From positions 1-59,120 of the forward strand of contig NZ_MDCR01000029.1 of NCBI RefSeq assembly GCF_001723055.1: 59,120 bases of DNA, written 5' to 3'. This document shows, piece by piece, positions 43,623 through 53,038 of this stretch (the stretch's first letter is position 1; every line of letters starts with the position of its first letter). Source of the DNA: Streptomyces niveus. Lineage in GTDB: Bacteria; Actinomycetota; Actinomycetes; Streptomycetales; Streptomycetaceae. Both the position numbers and the translations under genes were made by a program. The notes beneath the pieces are model-generated. The model ran no database searches. It was not told the origin of the DNA and was given only the letters and a program-made list of their open reading frames with translations.

Positions 43623-44774
43623 CTACTTGTCGATGTCGCCGACGACGAAGAACAGCGATCCGAGGATCGCGACCATGTCGGCGACCAGCGTGCCGGGCAG
43701 CAGTTCGGTGAGGGCCTGGATGTTGTTGAAGGACGCCGAGCGCAGCTTCAGGCGGTACGGCGTCTTCTCGCCCTTCGACACCAGGTAGTAGCCGTTGACG
43801 CCGAGCGGATTCTCGGTCCAGGCGTACGTGTGTCCCTCGGGCGCCTTGAGGACCTTCGGCAGCCGCTGGTTGATCGGACCGGGCTCCAGGTCCGCGATCC
43901 GGTCCAGGCACGCGTCCGCGAGGTCCAGCGAGTTGTGGGTCTGCTCCAGCAGGCACTCGAAGCGGGCCAGGCAGTCGCCCTCCTCGCGGGTGACGACCCT
44001 GAGCGTGTCCTGGAGTTCGGCGTACGCGAGATACGGCTCGTCGCGGCGCAGGTCGAAGTCCACGCCCGAGGCCCGCGCGATCGGCCCCGAAACCCCGTAC
44101 GCGTGAACGGCGTCGGCCGTCAGGACCCCCACACCCCGGGTCCGGCCCCGGAAGATCTCGTTGCCGAGGACCAGCCTGTCGTACACGTCCATCCGCGAAC
44201 GGACCTCGGCGACCGCGTGCCTGGCGCGGCCCAGCCACCCCGCGGGCAGGTCCTCCTTGAGACCGCCGACGCGGTTGAACATGAAGTGCATCCGGCCGCC
44301 GGAGACCTCCTCCATGACGGCCTGCAGCTCTTCGCGCTCCCGGAAGGCGTGGAACACCGGGGTGATCCCGCCCAGTTCGAGGGGGTACGAGCCGAGGAAC
44401 ATCAGATGGTTCAGCATCCGGTTCAGCTCGGCGAGCAGGGTCCGGGTCCAGACGGCGCGCTCCGGCACCTCCATGCCGAGCATGCGCTCGACGGCCATCA
44501 CCACACCCAGCTCGTTGGAGAACGCCGACAGCCAGTCGTGGCGGTTGGCCAGCATGATGATCTGGCGGTAGTCGCGCGCCTCGAACAGCTTCTCCGCGCC
44601 ACGGTGCATATAGCCGATGACCGGCTCGGCCTCCCGGATCACCTCGCCGTCGAGCACCAGCCGCAGTCGGAGCACACCGTGCGTGGAGGGGTGCTGAGGC
44701 CCGATGTTGAGCACCATGTCCGTGCTCTCGGCCGCGCCGCCGATGCCGACCGTCGTGCGGGTGGTCTCCGTCAT
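43623..44774 (-). CDS. nuoD2: Orphan NADH-quinone oxidoreductase subunit D (NuoD2)
   Basis: A 383-residue homologue of the 49-kDa/NuoD subunit of complex I, without other nuo genes nearby. The N-terminal [15 protein letters not shown] keeps the quinone-site His (H32), and [15 protein letters not shown] keeps the Arg (R58) that aligns with bovine Arg85. Two quinone-site residues differ: the Tyr of RLDY is Trp (W81 in NRHDW), and the Asp of LDLG is Glu (E133 in PLELG). The C terminus [20 protein letters not shown] is normal. ATG 44774 overlaps the stop of the methyltransferase gene by ATGA. It may be an alternative subunit or part of another oxidoreductase. Confidence 0.9.
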   Translation of the reverse strand: MTETTRTTVGIGGAAESTDMVLNIGPQHPSTHGVLRLRLVLDGEVIREAEPVIGYMHRGAEKLFEARDYRQIIMLANRHDWLSAFSNELGVVMAVERMLGMEVPERAVWTRTLLAELNRMLNHLMFLGSYPLELGGITPVFHAFREREELQAVMEEVSGGRMHFMFNRVGGLKEDLPAGWLGRARHAVAEVRSRMDVYDRLVLGNEIFRGRTRGVGVLTADAVHAYGVSGPIARASGVDFDLRRDEPYLAYAELQDTLRVVTREEGDCLARFECLLEQTHNSLDLADACLDRIADLEPGPINQRLPKVLKAPEGHTYAWTENPLGVNGYYLVSKGEKTPYRLKLRSASFNNIQALTELLPGTLVADMVAILGSLFFVVGDIDK

Positions 44775-45817
44775 GCGGCCCAGTCTCTCAGAGCCGTACC
44801 CACGGGACGCAGCAGCCAGCCGAAGTCCCCGAGGCCGCCGCGCGCGGTCAGTTCGGCTGCCTCGCCCGCGGCGGCGAGCGCGCGTACGTAGGAGGCGGGG
44901 TCGTTCACGGCGAGGGTCAGCGGCGGGCGTTCACCGCTGACGCCGAGCCGGTGCAGCGCCTCGCGCTGCTTCAGTACGAAGGAGCCCGCGCCGGCCGTGC
45001 CGTCGGGGACGTCGCCCGCCGCCGCGCACGCGTCGAGCGCCACATGGGCGGTGATGTCGCAGCCGCCGTCCGGCACCGGCCGGACCTCGTGGCCGTCCCG
45101 GAACCCGGTCAGCGTCCCGAACGGCGGCCGTTCGCCCCGTACATGCGCGTAGTCGACGGCCACCGCCAGCCCCCGGTCCAGCGTCGCCACGGCGGCGGCC
45201 CACGCCTCGTCGCGCGCGCGGCCGATCTCCGCCCGCGTCCCCGGCTCCGTCAACGGCCACCAGCGCGCCAGCCAGTCGGCGTCCGGGCCTTCGACGGGGG
45301 CGCCGGGGCGCTCCGTACCGTCGGGGCCGACCAGGACGTACCGCACCGTCCCGTCGGGCCCGGTCTCGGCGACGTCCACCGGTACGTTGTCCAGCCACTC
45401 GTTGGCGAACAGCAGCCCCCGCACACCCGGCGGGGGCCTGTCGGTCCACTCGACGCGGGGATCGAGCCCCGGCGGGCGCGCGGCGCGTTCGACGGCGTAC
45501 GGCCTCACGGCCAGCCCGTCCGGTACGGCGGCCAGCACCCCCGTCAGCAGCTCCCCGCGCCCCGCTCCGACGTCGACCAGGGCGACCTCGTCGGTGTCCA
45601 GAGCCTCGGCGGTCGCCACCAGCAGCCCCGCGACGGCCGAAGCGAAGAGCGGGGAGGCGTGGACGGAGGTGCGGAAGTGCCCCGCAGGGCCCTCAGGGCG
45701 CCGGTAGAAGCCCTCGGGGCCGTAGAGTGCGCTCTCCATGGCCGCGGCCCAGCGGCGGGGCTCCACGGCGCACGGAGCCGCGTGGGCCTCGTGGCACTGA
45801 CACGTCTCATCCGTCAC
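44771..45817 (-). CDS. SAM-dependent methyltransferase, MidA/NDUFAF7 type
   Basis: A 348-residue class I methyltransferase. It resembles the MidA (DUF185) family: [38 protein letters not shown], the SAM loop [16 protein letters not shown] and [21 protein letters not shown]7/MidA dimethylates an Arg of the NuoD homologue in mitochondrial complex I, and this gene is coupled by ATGA to nuoD2, so NuoD2 is the obvious candidate substrate (inference). GTG 45817 has GGTGGAG upstream; the frame is open far beyond without similarity. The Cys-rich start [11 protein letters not shown] is unusual. Confidence 0.87.
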   Translation of the reverse strand: MTDETCQCHEAHAAPCAVEPRRWAAAMESALYGPEGFYRRPEGPAGHFRTSVHASPLFASAVAGLLVATAEALDTDEVALVDVGAGRGELLTGVLAAVPDGLAVRPYAVERAARPPGLDPRVEWTDRPPPGVRGLLFANEWLDNVPVDVAETGPDGTVRYVLVGPDGTERPGAPVEGPDADWLARWWPLTEPGTRAEIGRARDEAWAAAVATLDRGLAVAVDYAHVRGERPPFGTLTGFRDGHEVRPVPDGGCDITAHVALDACAAAGDVPDGTAGAGSFVLKQREALHRLGVSGERPPLTLAVNDPASYVRALAAAGEAAELTARGGLGDFGWLLRPVGTALRDWAA

Positions 45818-45913
45818 AGTGGCAAGTCTCCACCTTGGGGAGTACGTTCCCTCCGACCGGATCGGCCCTCCGGTTGACCCTTCCACCTCTTCCGCTTCCC
45901 TACGCTGGGTTAC

Positions 45914-47113
45914 GTGCAGCGCCTCTACGATTTTCTCCGCAGACACCCGACGGGCGTCGACAGCTTCTGGGCTGTGGTCCTCGTCGGGCTTTCCGCGCTG
46001 TGGGTCGGGACGGAGGCGGACGGCACCCCGCACGCCGCCGTCTCCACGGTGGTCGTCCTGCTGGTGTCGCTCACCGTCGTACTGCGGCGACGGGCCCCCG
46101 AGAAGATGCTGCTGGCCGTCGCCGTGCTGGGAGTGGTGCAGCTCCTGGCGGACGTGCCGTCCAATCCGAGCGACTTCGCCATGCTGGCGCTCATCTACAC
46201 GGTCTCGGCGCGGGGCGGCCCGCGCTGGGCCGTCCAGCTCGGGCTGATCGGCGGTCTGGCCGCGGCGCCGCTGGCGCAGCTGCGCTGGCCCACGCCCGAG
46301 GCCGGCTTCGCCGGCCAGATCTTCCTCACCGTCGTGCTGGCCGTGCCCTTCGTACTCGCCTGGGTGCTCGGCGACTCCGTACGTACGCGCCGTGCCTACT
46401 TCGCCCAGCTGGAGGAGCGCGCCTCCCGGCTGGAGAAGGAGCGCGAGGCGCAGGCCAAGGTGGCCGTCGCCGCGGAGCGCGCGCGGATCGCCCGTGAGCT
46501 GCACGACGTCGTCGCGCACAACGTGTCGGTGATGGTCGTGCAGGCCGACGGCGCCGCCTACGTCCTGGACACCGCGCCCGAGCAGACCAGGCAGGCCCTG
46601 GAGACCATCTCCGGCACCGGACGGCAGGCGCTGGCGGAGATGCGCCGGTTGCTCGGTGTGCTGCGGACCGGGGACGTCAAGGAGAGCGGCGAGTACGTGC
46701 CGCAGCCCGACGTCCGGCAGATAGAGGATCTGGTCGAGCAGGTGCGGTCGGCGGGGCTCACCGTGGACTTCAAGGTCGAGGGCACCCCCCGGTCGCTGCC
46801 GAGCGGCGTGGAGCTGACCGCGTACCGGATCGTGCAGGAAGCCCTGACGAACAGCCGCAAGCACGGCGGACCCGATGTGGGGGCCAGTGTGCGTCTGGTC
46901 TACTTCGACGACGGGCTCGGACTTCTGGTTGAGGACGACGGGCGCGGCGCGGGCCACGAGCTGTACGTGGACGGTGGCGCGGACGGCCGGGGGCACGGTC
47001 TCATCGGGATGCGGGAGCGGGTCGGCATGGTCGGCGGCACGCTCGACGCGGGGCCGAGGCCGGGGGGCGGCTTCAGGATCAGCGCGCTGCTTCCACTGAA
47101 GCCCGCGCATTGA
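45914..47113 (+). CDS. Sensor histidine kinase (NarL/DesK type)
   Basis: A 399-residue membrane kinase. Four to five helices fill residues 15-155, without a large external domain. The H box is [20 protein letters not shown] (about residue 195), the N box [10 protein letters not shown] and the G box [19 protein letters not shown]. It autophosphorylates on His and passes phosphate to the adjacent regulator. GTG 45914 is the start of similarity. The signal is unknown; a membrane or cell-envelope cue is likely for this architecture. Confidence 0.92.
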   Translation: MQRLYDFLRRHPTGVDSFWAVVLVGLSALWVGTEADGTPHAAVSTVVVLLVSLTVVLRRRAPEKMLLAVAVLGVVQLLADVPSNPSDFAMLALIYTVSARGGPRWAVQLGLIGGLAAAPLAQLRWPTPEAGFAGQIFLTVVLAVPFVLAWVLGDSVRTRRAYFAQLEERASRLEKEREAQAKVAVAAERARIARELHDVVAHNVSVMVVQADGAAYVLDTAPEQTRQALETISGTGRQALAEMRRLLGVLRTGDVKESGEYVPQPDVRQIEDLVEQVRSAGLTVDFKVEGTPRSLPSGVELTAYRIVQEALTNSRKHGGPDVGASVRLVYFDDGLGLLVEDDGRGAGHELYVDGGADGRGHGLIGMRERVGMVGGTLDAGPRPGGGFRISALLPLKPAH

Positions 47114-47169
47114 GCCGCTGAAGCCCGTGCTTTGAACCACGTACCGAACGCGACCTGCCACCGACCCAT

Positions 47170-47210
47170 GACTGCCGGACTTACGACTGCCGGACTTACG
47201 ACTGCCGGAC
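47170..47210 (+). repeat. 15-bp tandem repeats before the response regulator gene
   Basis: GACTGCCGGACTTAC at 47170 and 47185, plus a partial third copy GACTGCCGGAC at 47200. They end 22 bp before the response regulator start. Confidence 0.85.
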
Positions 47211-47232
47211 CCAACGGACAAGGAACCCGCCG

Positions 47233-47910
47233 ATGTCGATCCGCGTGATGCTCGTCGACGACCAGGTGCTGCTGCGCACCGGTTTTCGCATGGTGCTGGC
47301 CGCACAGCCGGACATGGAGGTCGTCGCGGAGGCGGGCGACGGCGCGGAGGCGATCGACAATCTGCGCACCACGGCCGTGGACGTCGTCCTCATGGACGTA
47401 CGTATGCCGCGACTGGACGGCGTGGAGGCGACCCGGCGCATCTGCGCCGAGCCCGGTGCGCCCAAGGTGCTCATCCTGACGACGTTCGACCTCGACGAGT
47501 ACGCCTTCTCCGGGCTCAAGGCGGGCGCCAGCGGCTTCATGCTCAAGGATGTGCCGCCGTCCGAGCTGCTGACCGCGATCCGCGCCGTGCACAGCGGGGA
47601 CGCGGTCGTCGCGCCGTCCACGACACGGCGGCTGCTCGACCGCTTCTCGGCGATGCTGCCGAGCGCCAAGGAGAGCAACGCTGCCGACGGCGCGCTGGAG
47701 CGGCTGACGGGCCGCGAACGCGAGGTCATGCTGCTGGTCGCCCAGGGCCTGTCGAACGGCGAGATCGCCGCCCGGCTGGTGCTCTCCGAGGCGACCGTGA
47801 AGACGCACGTCGGCCGGATCCTCACCAAGCTCGCCCTGCGCGACCGGGTGCAGGTCGTGGTGCTCGCGTACGAGTCGGGGCTGGTGCGCGCCGGGGGCGG
47901 CGCCCTCTGA
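47233..47910 (+). CDS. Response regulator, NarL/LuxR type
   Basis: A 225-residue regulator. The receiver domain begins [20 protein letters not shown] and has its phospho-acceptor Asp in [15 protein letters not shown], then the switch Thr (LILTTFD) and Lys (MLKDVPP). The C-terminal LuxR helix-turn-helix starts at [23 protein letters not shown] 47233 is preceded by AAGGAACCC. It pairs with the upstream kinase and shares one nucleotide with the next gene (TGATG). Confidence 0.93.
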   Translation: MSIRVMLVDDQVLLRTGFRMVLAAQPDMEVVAEAGDGAEAIDNLRTTAVDVVLMDVRMPRLDGVEATRRICAEPGAPKVLILTTFDLDEYAFSGLKAGASGFMLKDVPPSELLTAIRAVHSGDAVVAPSTTRRLLDRFSAMLPSAKESNAADGALERLTGREREVMLLVAQGLSNGEIAARLVLSEATVKTHVGRILTKLALRDRVQVVVLAYESGLVRAGGGAL

Positions 47911-48512
47911 TGCTCCTGTGGATCAACGGGCCCTTCGGCGGCGGGAAGACGCAGACCGCGCACGAGATCGCGCGGCGGCTGCCGGGCAGCGTGATCTGCG
48001 ACCCCGAGCGGGTCGGGTTCGGGCTGCACCGCATGATGCCCGCAGGGCTCCGGGGGGACTTCCAGGACCTGCCCGCCTGGCGGCAGGGGGTCCACGACGT
48101 GCTCGACCTGGTGCTGCGTGAGCACGAGGGCACGGTGATCGCGCCCATGACGCTCGTCGAGGGCGGCTACTTCGAGGAGATCATCGGCCGGTTGCGCGAA
48201 GAGGGCCACGACGTACGCCACTTCGCGCTGCTCGCCGGGCGGGAGACCGTCCTCAAGAGGCTCACCGAACGCGGGCTGGGGCTCGGGCTCAAGCGGGAGA
48301 GCTTCGCCGTCGCCAAGCTGGACCACTGTCTGGAGCGGCTGTCCCGGCCGGAGTTCGGCGAGCACATCCGTACCGACGACGTGACGGTCCCTCAGGTCGC
48401 CGACACCGTCGCCGCGTCGGCGGGGCTGCGGCTGGCCCCGAACACCGACGGCGCGCTCCGCCACCGGCTGCGACGGGCCTGGACCGGCGTCAAGCACATC
48501 CGCTTCGACTGA
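47910..48512 (+). CDS. TmrB-like P-loop ATPase (tunicamycin-resistance family)
   Basis: A 200-residue ATP-binding protein. The Walker A is WINGPFGGGKTQTAHEIARR at the N terminus. CDPERVGFGLHRMMP, IAPMTLVEGGYFEEIIGRL and HFALLAGRETVLKRL follow the B. subtilis TmrB sequence as I remember it, over the whole length. TmrB gives tunicamycin resistance, probably by binding the drug. ATG 47910 overlaps the response regulator stop, so it is made together with the two-component system. Confidence 0.85.
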   Translation: MLLWINGPFGGGKTQTAHEIARRLPGSVICDPERVGFGLHRMMPAGLRGDFQDLPAWRQGVHDVLDLVLREHEGTVIAPMTLVEGGYFEEIIGRLREEGHDVRHFALLAGRETVLKRLTERGLGLGLKRESFAVAKLDHCLERLSRPEFGEHIRTDDVTVPQVADTVAASAGLRLAPNTDGALRHRLRRAWTGVKHIRFD

Positions 48513-48539
48513 GTACGCGCTGCCGGGGGCGCCGGGACG

Positions 48540-49631
48540 TCAGCGCAGCACGCCCTCAAGGAAGTCGCTGCCGAGCCTGGCCACGATGGTCACATCCAAC
48601 TGATGCAGCACATAGCGCCCCCGGCGACGGGTCGTCAGCAGACCGGCCTTGCGCATGACGGACAGATGCCGGGACACCTCCGGGGCCGATATCCCGTACG
48701 TGTCGGCCAGCTCGCCCGTCGTGTACGAGCCACGGGCCAGACTCCGGCAGAGCCTCATCCGCATCGGATGCGCGATCGCCTCCAGGCGCAACGTGACCTC
48801 CTCCACGGAGGGCGCGCCGCCCGACGGCTCCGGGCTGCCCACCGGGTACTGCACGACCGGCTGCCAGCCGGGCGCGTGCAGCGCCAGCAGATGCGGCCAG
48901 CCGAAGGCGGTCGGCAGGAAGGTCAGGCCCGATCCGGCGGCGCTCGTGCGGCCCGAGGAGAGCTTGTCCACGACGACGGCGGTGACCGGGCCCGTCTCCT
49001 GGAGACACACGGCGGACGAGACGGCGGCGACGGCCTCCGCGAGGCCCTTGCGCCGCAGCAGCTCGGTCTTGTGCCGGGCGTCGGCGGCCAGTTGGACCCG
49101 TACACGCCGCCAGGTGTCGGCGAAGAACGCCTCGTCGCAGTCCTCCAGCAGCCGCCGTATCCACGCCCGGACGGCGGGCGGGTCGGCCAGCATGCGCCGG
49201 ATGAACGCGGACTGGCGCGGCCCGCGCGCCGCCGCCAGCTCCAGCACACGCCCGCGCGTCCCGGCGTCGACCAGCGGTGACGGCACACCCGTGTCGTACT
49301 GACTGGCGCAGGAGATCTCCAGCGCCGCCGCCACGTACTGCTCGTCAGGCATCGTGTCGAGGTCGTCCAGCTCCTCGGCCAGCGTCTCGCGGGGGCGGGC
49401 GGGCAGCAGGATGTCGGCGCGGGTGGAGCGCCACAGGAAGTCCGCCTCGTGCAGCCGGTCGGCCAGCTCGGGCTTCAGACCGGCGGACGTGGAGGTGACC
49501 CAGCCGTGGAGACGGGCGTGGTGACCGGGCTCGGACAGGGCGTGCAGGGCGGCGCCCAGCTCGGCGAGCGGGGACGGTCCGAAGACGATCCGCTCGTGGG
49601 GCAGCCCCGTGATGTCGATGGTCACGCTCAT
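48540..49631 (-). CDS. ArsR-type winged-helix regulator with long N-terminal domain (DUF5937-like)
   Basis: A 363-residue regulator. The C-terminal 80 residues are an ArsR winged helix: EAIAHPMRMRLCRSLARGSY, GISAPEVSRHLSVMRKAGLL and the wing TRRRGRYVLHQLD. The first 270 residues form a helical domain seen only in actinobacterial relatives. No metal-binding Cys pair is visible in the helix-turn-helix, so metal sensing is unlikely. ATG 49631 starts the similarity; a GTG at 49646 is also possible. It converges on the TmrB-like gene. Confidence 0.83.
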   Translation of the reverse strand: MSVTIDITGLPHERIVFGPSPLAELGAALHALSEPGHHARLHGWVTSTSAGLKPELADRLHEADFLWRSTRADILLPARPRETLAEELDDLDTMPDEQYVAAALEISCASQYDTGVPSPLVDAGTRGRVLELAAARGPRQSAFIRRMLADPPAVRAWIRRLLEDCDEAFFADTWRRVRVQLAADARHKTELLRRKGLAEAVAAVSSAVCLQETGPVTAVVVDKLSSGRTSAAGSGLTFLPTAFGWPHLLALHAPGWQPVVQYPVGSPEPSGGAPSVEEVTLRLEAIAHPMRMRLCRSLARGSYTTGELADTYGISAPEVSRHLSVMRKAGLLTTRRRGRYVLHQLDVTIVARLGSDFLEGVLR

Positions 49632-49685
49632 GCACCCATGCTGCACGGCGCCACTGACAACGCGCCGGACGATTGACGGCCCCGG

Positions 49686-50888
49686 TCAATCGGCGGGCCC
49701 GTCGGCGCGGGTCCGCTCCGTCTCCACGCGCGCCAGGAACTCCCGTAGGGCCTGCCGGACGTCGTCCGCCGTCCACTCCAGCCCCGCCGACCCGACGGTC
49801 ACCTCCGTCATCGCCACCCCCGGCGGCCCCGCGCCCGAGTCGAACCAGCGGCGGAACAGCGTCACCCCCGTCTCCTCGGCCTGCCGCACCGCCGCCTCGC
49901 TCAGCACGCGCGCGTCGTACGGAAGCCACACCTGGAACTGGTGGGTGTGGGGTTGCCGCGGGTGCACCCGGAACCACGGCGGCGGCGACGCGTCGGCCCC
50001 GGCACCCGCCGGCTCCGCGAAGGCGTCCGCCAGCGCGGCCGCGACCACGCGCGCGTGCGCGACGTACGAGGGCAGCCGCGGCAGCTCCCGCTCCAGCCCC
50101 AGCAGCGCGGACAGCGCCGCCGGATACTGCTGGAAGACCTGCCCTCCGTACCGATGGCGCCACACCCGCGCCTCCTCGACCATCGCCGACGGCCCCACGA
50201 GCATCGCCCCGGACAGCCCGTCCAGCGACTTGTAGAACGACACGTACACGCTGTCCGCGAGCCCGGCGATCTCCTCCAGCGGCCGGCCGAAGTGCGTCAC
50301 GCACTCCCAGAGCCGCGCGCCGTCGAAGTGCACCACCACGTCGCGCTCCCGCGCCGCCGCCACCACGGCGACGAGTTCGTCCCACGTCGGCAGCACGTAC
50401 CCCGCGTCGCGCAGCGGCAGTTCCAGCATCAGCGTGCCGAACGGCTCGTCCGTCGCGTGGATCTCGTCGGCCGTCGGCAGCCGGGGCTCGGACGTCGGGT
50501 GGATCGTACGGAGGCCGCTGACGGCCGACAGGGCGCCGCCCTCGTGCACCTCCGGGTGCGCCAGCGGGTGCAGTGCCACGGTCGCGTTCCCGGTGCGCCC
50601 CGCCCAGCACCGCAGCGCCACCTGCTGCGCCATGGTCCCGGTCGGGAAGAACGCGGCGGCCGGGAACCCGAGCAGGGCCGCCACCTTGCTCTCCAGGTCG
50701 GCGACGACCCCGCCGCCGTACACGTCCGTCCACTCGTCCAGGTCGTAGACCGACGACGCGTCGTCGGCCAGCGCGGCCAGCCGCTCACCGACGGACCGGT
50801 CGGCGGAGTTGCGCCACAACGTCCGTCCCGACGCCTGCCAGGCGGCCAGCCGCCGCCGTCGTTCGTCCTGCTCGCTCGTGTCTGCCAT
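49686..50888 (-). CDS. PLP-dependent beta-eliminating lyase / threonine aldolase family protein
   Basis: A 400-residue fold-type I enzyme. ALLGFPAAAFFPTGTMAQQVAL is the cofactor-contact segment, HFDGARLWE holds the pyridine-binding Asp, and SVYVSFYKSLDGLSGAMLVG holds the Schiff-base Lys. This is the pattern of low-specificity threonine aldolases. It probably cleaves threonine or a related beta-hydroxy amino acid. ATG 50888 starts the similarity; the frame is open to 51041. It lies 54 nt downstream of the regulator's start on the same strand, and is divergent from the pan/nad operon. Confidence 0.87.
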   Translation of the reverse strand: MADTSEQDERRRRLAAWQASGRTLWRNSADRSVGERLAALADDASSVYDLDEWTDVYGGGVVADLESKVAALLGFPAAAFFPTGTMAQQVALRCWAGRTGNATVALHPLAHPEVHEGGALSAVSGLRTIHPTSEPRLPTADEIHATDEPFGTLMLELPLRDAGYVLPTWDELVAVVAAARERDVVVHFDGARLWECVTHFGRPLEEIAGLADSVYVSFYKSLDGLSGAMLVGPSAMVEEARVWRHRYGGQVFQQYPAALSALLGLERELPRLPSYVAHARVVAAALADAFAEPAGAGADASPPPWFRVHPRQPHTHQFQVWLPYDARVLSEAAVRQAEETGVTLFRRWFDSGAGPPGVAMTEVTVGSAGLEWTADDVRQALREFLARVETERTRADGPAD

Positions 50889-51044
50889 GGACCGATCATC
50901 GCCCACGGCGAGCGGGTCCGACGAGCGGTTTCTCCGGGGCCGCCCACAGCCTGTGGACAGTCGCGGAATGCCACGAAACGCTGGCGTAGCATGGCGAGAA
51001 ATCGTCCGGTACCCGTCGCGGACTGGAACGGAAGGCCCCACCGC

Positions 51045-51986
51045 GTGAACGCATCATCAGCTCCCACCGATCCTCGTGACCCACGGGACAGGCCCGCCCG
51101 GCTGACGGTCGGAGTCGTCGGATCCGGCCGCGTCGGACCGGCGCTGGCCGCCGCTCTCCAGCTCGCCGGGCACCGCCCGGTCGCCGCGTCGGGCGTCTCC
51201 GACGCCTCCGTACGAAGGGCGGCCGTCCTCCTTCCCGACGTGCCCCTCGTGACGCCCGCCGATGTGCTCGCCCGCGCCGAACTGGTGCTGCTGACCGTCC
51301 CGGACGACGCGCTGCCCGGCCTGGTCGAGGGGCTCGCCGAGACCGGAGCCGTCCGCCCGGGACAGCTGCTCGTCCACACGTCGGGGCGGTACGGCGCGAA
51401 CGTGCTGGCGCCCGCCCTGCACGCGGGCGCGCTGCCGCTCGCGCTCCACCCCGCGATGACGTTCACCGGCACCTCCGTGGACGTCCAGCGGCTGGCGGGC
51501 TGCTCCTTCGGCGTCACGGCCCCCGACGAACTGCGCCTGGCCGCCGAGGCGTTGGTCATCGAGATGGGCGGCGAGCCCGAGTGGATCGAGGAGGACGCCC
51601 GCCCGCTCTACCACGCGGCCCTGGCGCTCGGCGCGAACCACCTGGTCACGCTGGTCGCCCAGTCCATGGAGCTGCTGGGCAAGGCGGGGGTCACGGCCCC
51701 GGACAGGATGCTCGGCCCGCTCCTCGGTGCCGCCCTCGACAACGCGCTGCGCTCCGGCGACGCCGCCCTCACCGGCCCCGTGGCGCGCGGCGACGCGGGC
51801 ACGGTCGCCGCGCACATCGCCGAGCTGCGCGAGCACGCGCCCGCGGCCGTGCCCGGCTATCTGGCGATGGCCCGTACGACGGCCGACCGGGCGCTCGCCC
51901 ACGGCCTGCTCAAGCCGGCGCTGGCGGAGGACCTGCTGGACGTCCTCGCCGACGGCGACCACCACCGGGGGAGCGACGACCGATGA
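51045..51986 (+). CDS. Rossmann-fold DUF2520 protein, PanG-like ketopantoate reductase candidate
   Basis: A 313-residue NAD(P)-binding protein. The Rossmann start is [20 protein letters not shown] (about residue 20). The DUF2520 helical part covers the C-terminal half, with [20 protein letters not shown] and [11 protein letters not shown] recall DUF2520-type PanG acting as an alternative ketopantoate reductase in some bacteria; panC follows directly (ATGA overlap), and pantothenate needs this step. GTG 51045 has GGAACGGAAGG upstream; ATG 50988 is in frame without a ribosome site. Confidence 0.82.
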   Translation: MNASSAPTDPRDPRDRPARLTVGVVGSGRVGPALAAALQLAGHRPVAASGVSDASVRRAAVLLPDVPLVTPADVLARAELVLLTVPDDALPGLVEGLAETGAVRPGQLLVHTSGRYGANVLAPALHAGALPLALHPAMTFTGTSVDVQRLAGCSFGVTAPDELRLAAEALVIEMGGEPEWIEEDARPLYHAALALGANHLVTLVAQSMELLGKAGVTAPDRMLGPLLGAALDNALRSGDAALTGPVARGDAGTVAAHIAELREHAPAAVPGYLAMARTTADRALAHGLLKPALAEDLLDVLADGDHHRGSDDR

Positions 51987-53038
51987 GCCTCGAACTGGCC
52001 TCCACGCGCGCGGAGCTGGACGGACTGCTCGCCCGGCACGGCGCCGCGCCGGCCGCCGTACGGGACAGGGCACCCGCCGTCCGTACCGCCGTCGTCATGA
52101 CGATGGGCGCCCTCCACGACGGTCACGCCGCGCTGGTACGCGCCGCCCGCGCGCACGTCGGCCCGGCCGGCTTCGTCGTCGTCACCGTCTTCGTCAACCC
52201 GCTCCAGTTCGGCGCGGGCGAGGACCTCGACCGCTACCCCCGCACCCTCGAACACGACCTCAAGACAGCCGAGTCGGCGGGCGCCGACGCCGTGTTCGCG
52301 CCGGCCGCCGACGAGGTCTACCCGGGCGGCGCGCCCCAGGTACGGATCTCCGCCGGACCCATGGGGGAGCGCCTCGAAGGCGCCGCGCGGCCCGGCCACT
52401 TCGACGGCATGCTCACCGTCGTCGCGAAGCTGCTGCACCTCACCCGCCCCGACGTCGCCTTCTACGGACAGAAGGACGCCCAGCAACTGGCGCTGATCCG
52501 GCGGATGGCCCGGGACCTGAACTTCCCCGTCGAGATCGTCGGTGTGCCGACGGTCCGTGAGGAGGACGGCCTCGCGCTGTCCAGCCGCAACCGTTTCCTC
52601 TCCACCGCCGAACGCCGGACCGCGCTCGCGCTCTCCCGCGCGCTGTTCGCCGCGCGCGACCGCCTCGGCGCCCAGCACGCGCTGCGCGCCCGCGCCGAGT
52701 CCGCGCCCACCCCCACGGCCCGCGCGGCGGCCCTCTCCGCGCTCGGCGAGGTCCGGGCCGCCGCCGACTCCCACGCCGTGGCGCAGGCCGCCTCACGTAC
52801 GCCCCGGACGCCCGGCTGCGGCGCGCACGCCGTACGGTCGGCGGCCCGCGTCGTCCTCGACCAGGCGGTCAGGGACAGCCTCTCCTTCACGGTCGACTAC
52901 CTCGCCCTCGTGGACCCCGCCGACTTCACCGAGGTCGCCGACGACCACACCGGCGAGGCGATCCTCGCCGTGGCCGCGCGGGTCGGCACGACGCGGCTGA
53001 TCGACAACATCCCCCTGACGTTCGGAGCCGCCCAGTGA
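51983..53038 (+). CDS. panC: Pantothenate synthetase
   Basis: A 351-residue ligase joining pantoate and beta-alanine with ATP. Motifs are [56 protein letters not shown] and [12 protein letters not shown]. It is longer than the usual 280-320 residues because of an Ala-rich stretch at about residues 235-290. It overlaps DUF2520 (ATGA) and nadB (GTGA). panB and panD are not in the window. Confidence 0.94.
   Translation: MSLELASTRAELDGLLARHGAAPAAVRDRAPAVRTAVVMTMGALHDGHAALVRAARAHVGPAGFVVVTVFVNPLQFGAGEDLDRYPRTLEHDLKTAESAGADAVFAPAADEVYPGGAPQVRISAGPMGERLEGAARPGHFDGMLTVVAKLLHLTRPDVAFYGQKDAQQLALIRRMARDLNFPVEIVGVPTVREEDGLALSSRNRFLSTAERRTALALSRALFAARDRLGAQHALRARAESAPTPTARAAALSALGEVRAAADSHAVAQAASRTPRTPGCGAHAVRSAARVVLDQAVRDSLSFTVDYLALVDPADFTEVADDHTGEAILAVAARVGTTRLIDNIPLTFGAAQ

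Noticed and set aside
45818..47305. Upstream extension of the methyltransferase frame
   Set aside because: It is antisense to the histidine kinase gene, and the MidA-like similarity begins near GTG 45817.
48540..49631. Metal-sensing ArsR regulator
   Set aside because: No paired Cys motif is visible in the winged helix.
49941..51044. Upstream extension of the DUF2520 frame
   Set aside because: It is antisense to the PLP lyase gene; the Rossmann fold begins after GTG 51045.
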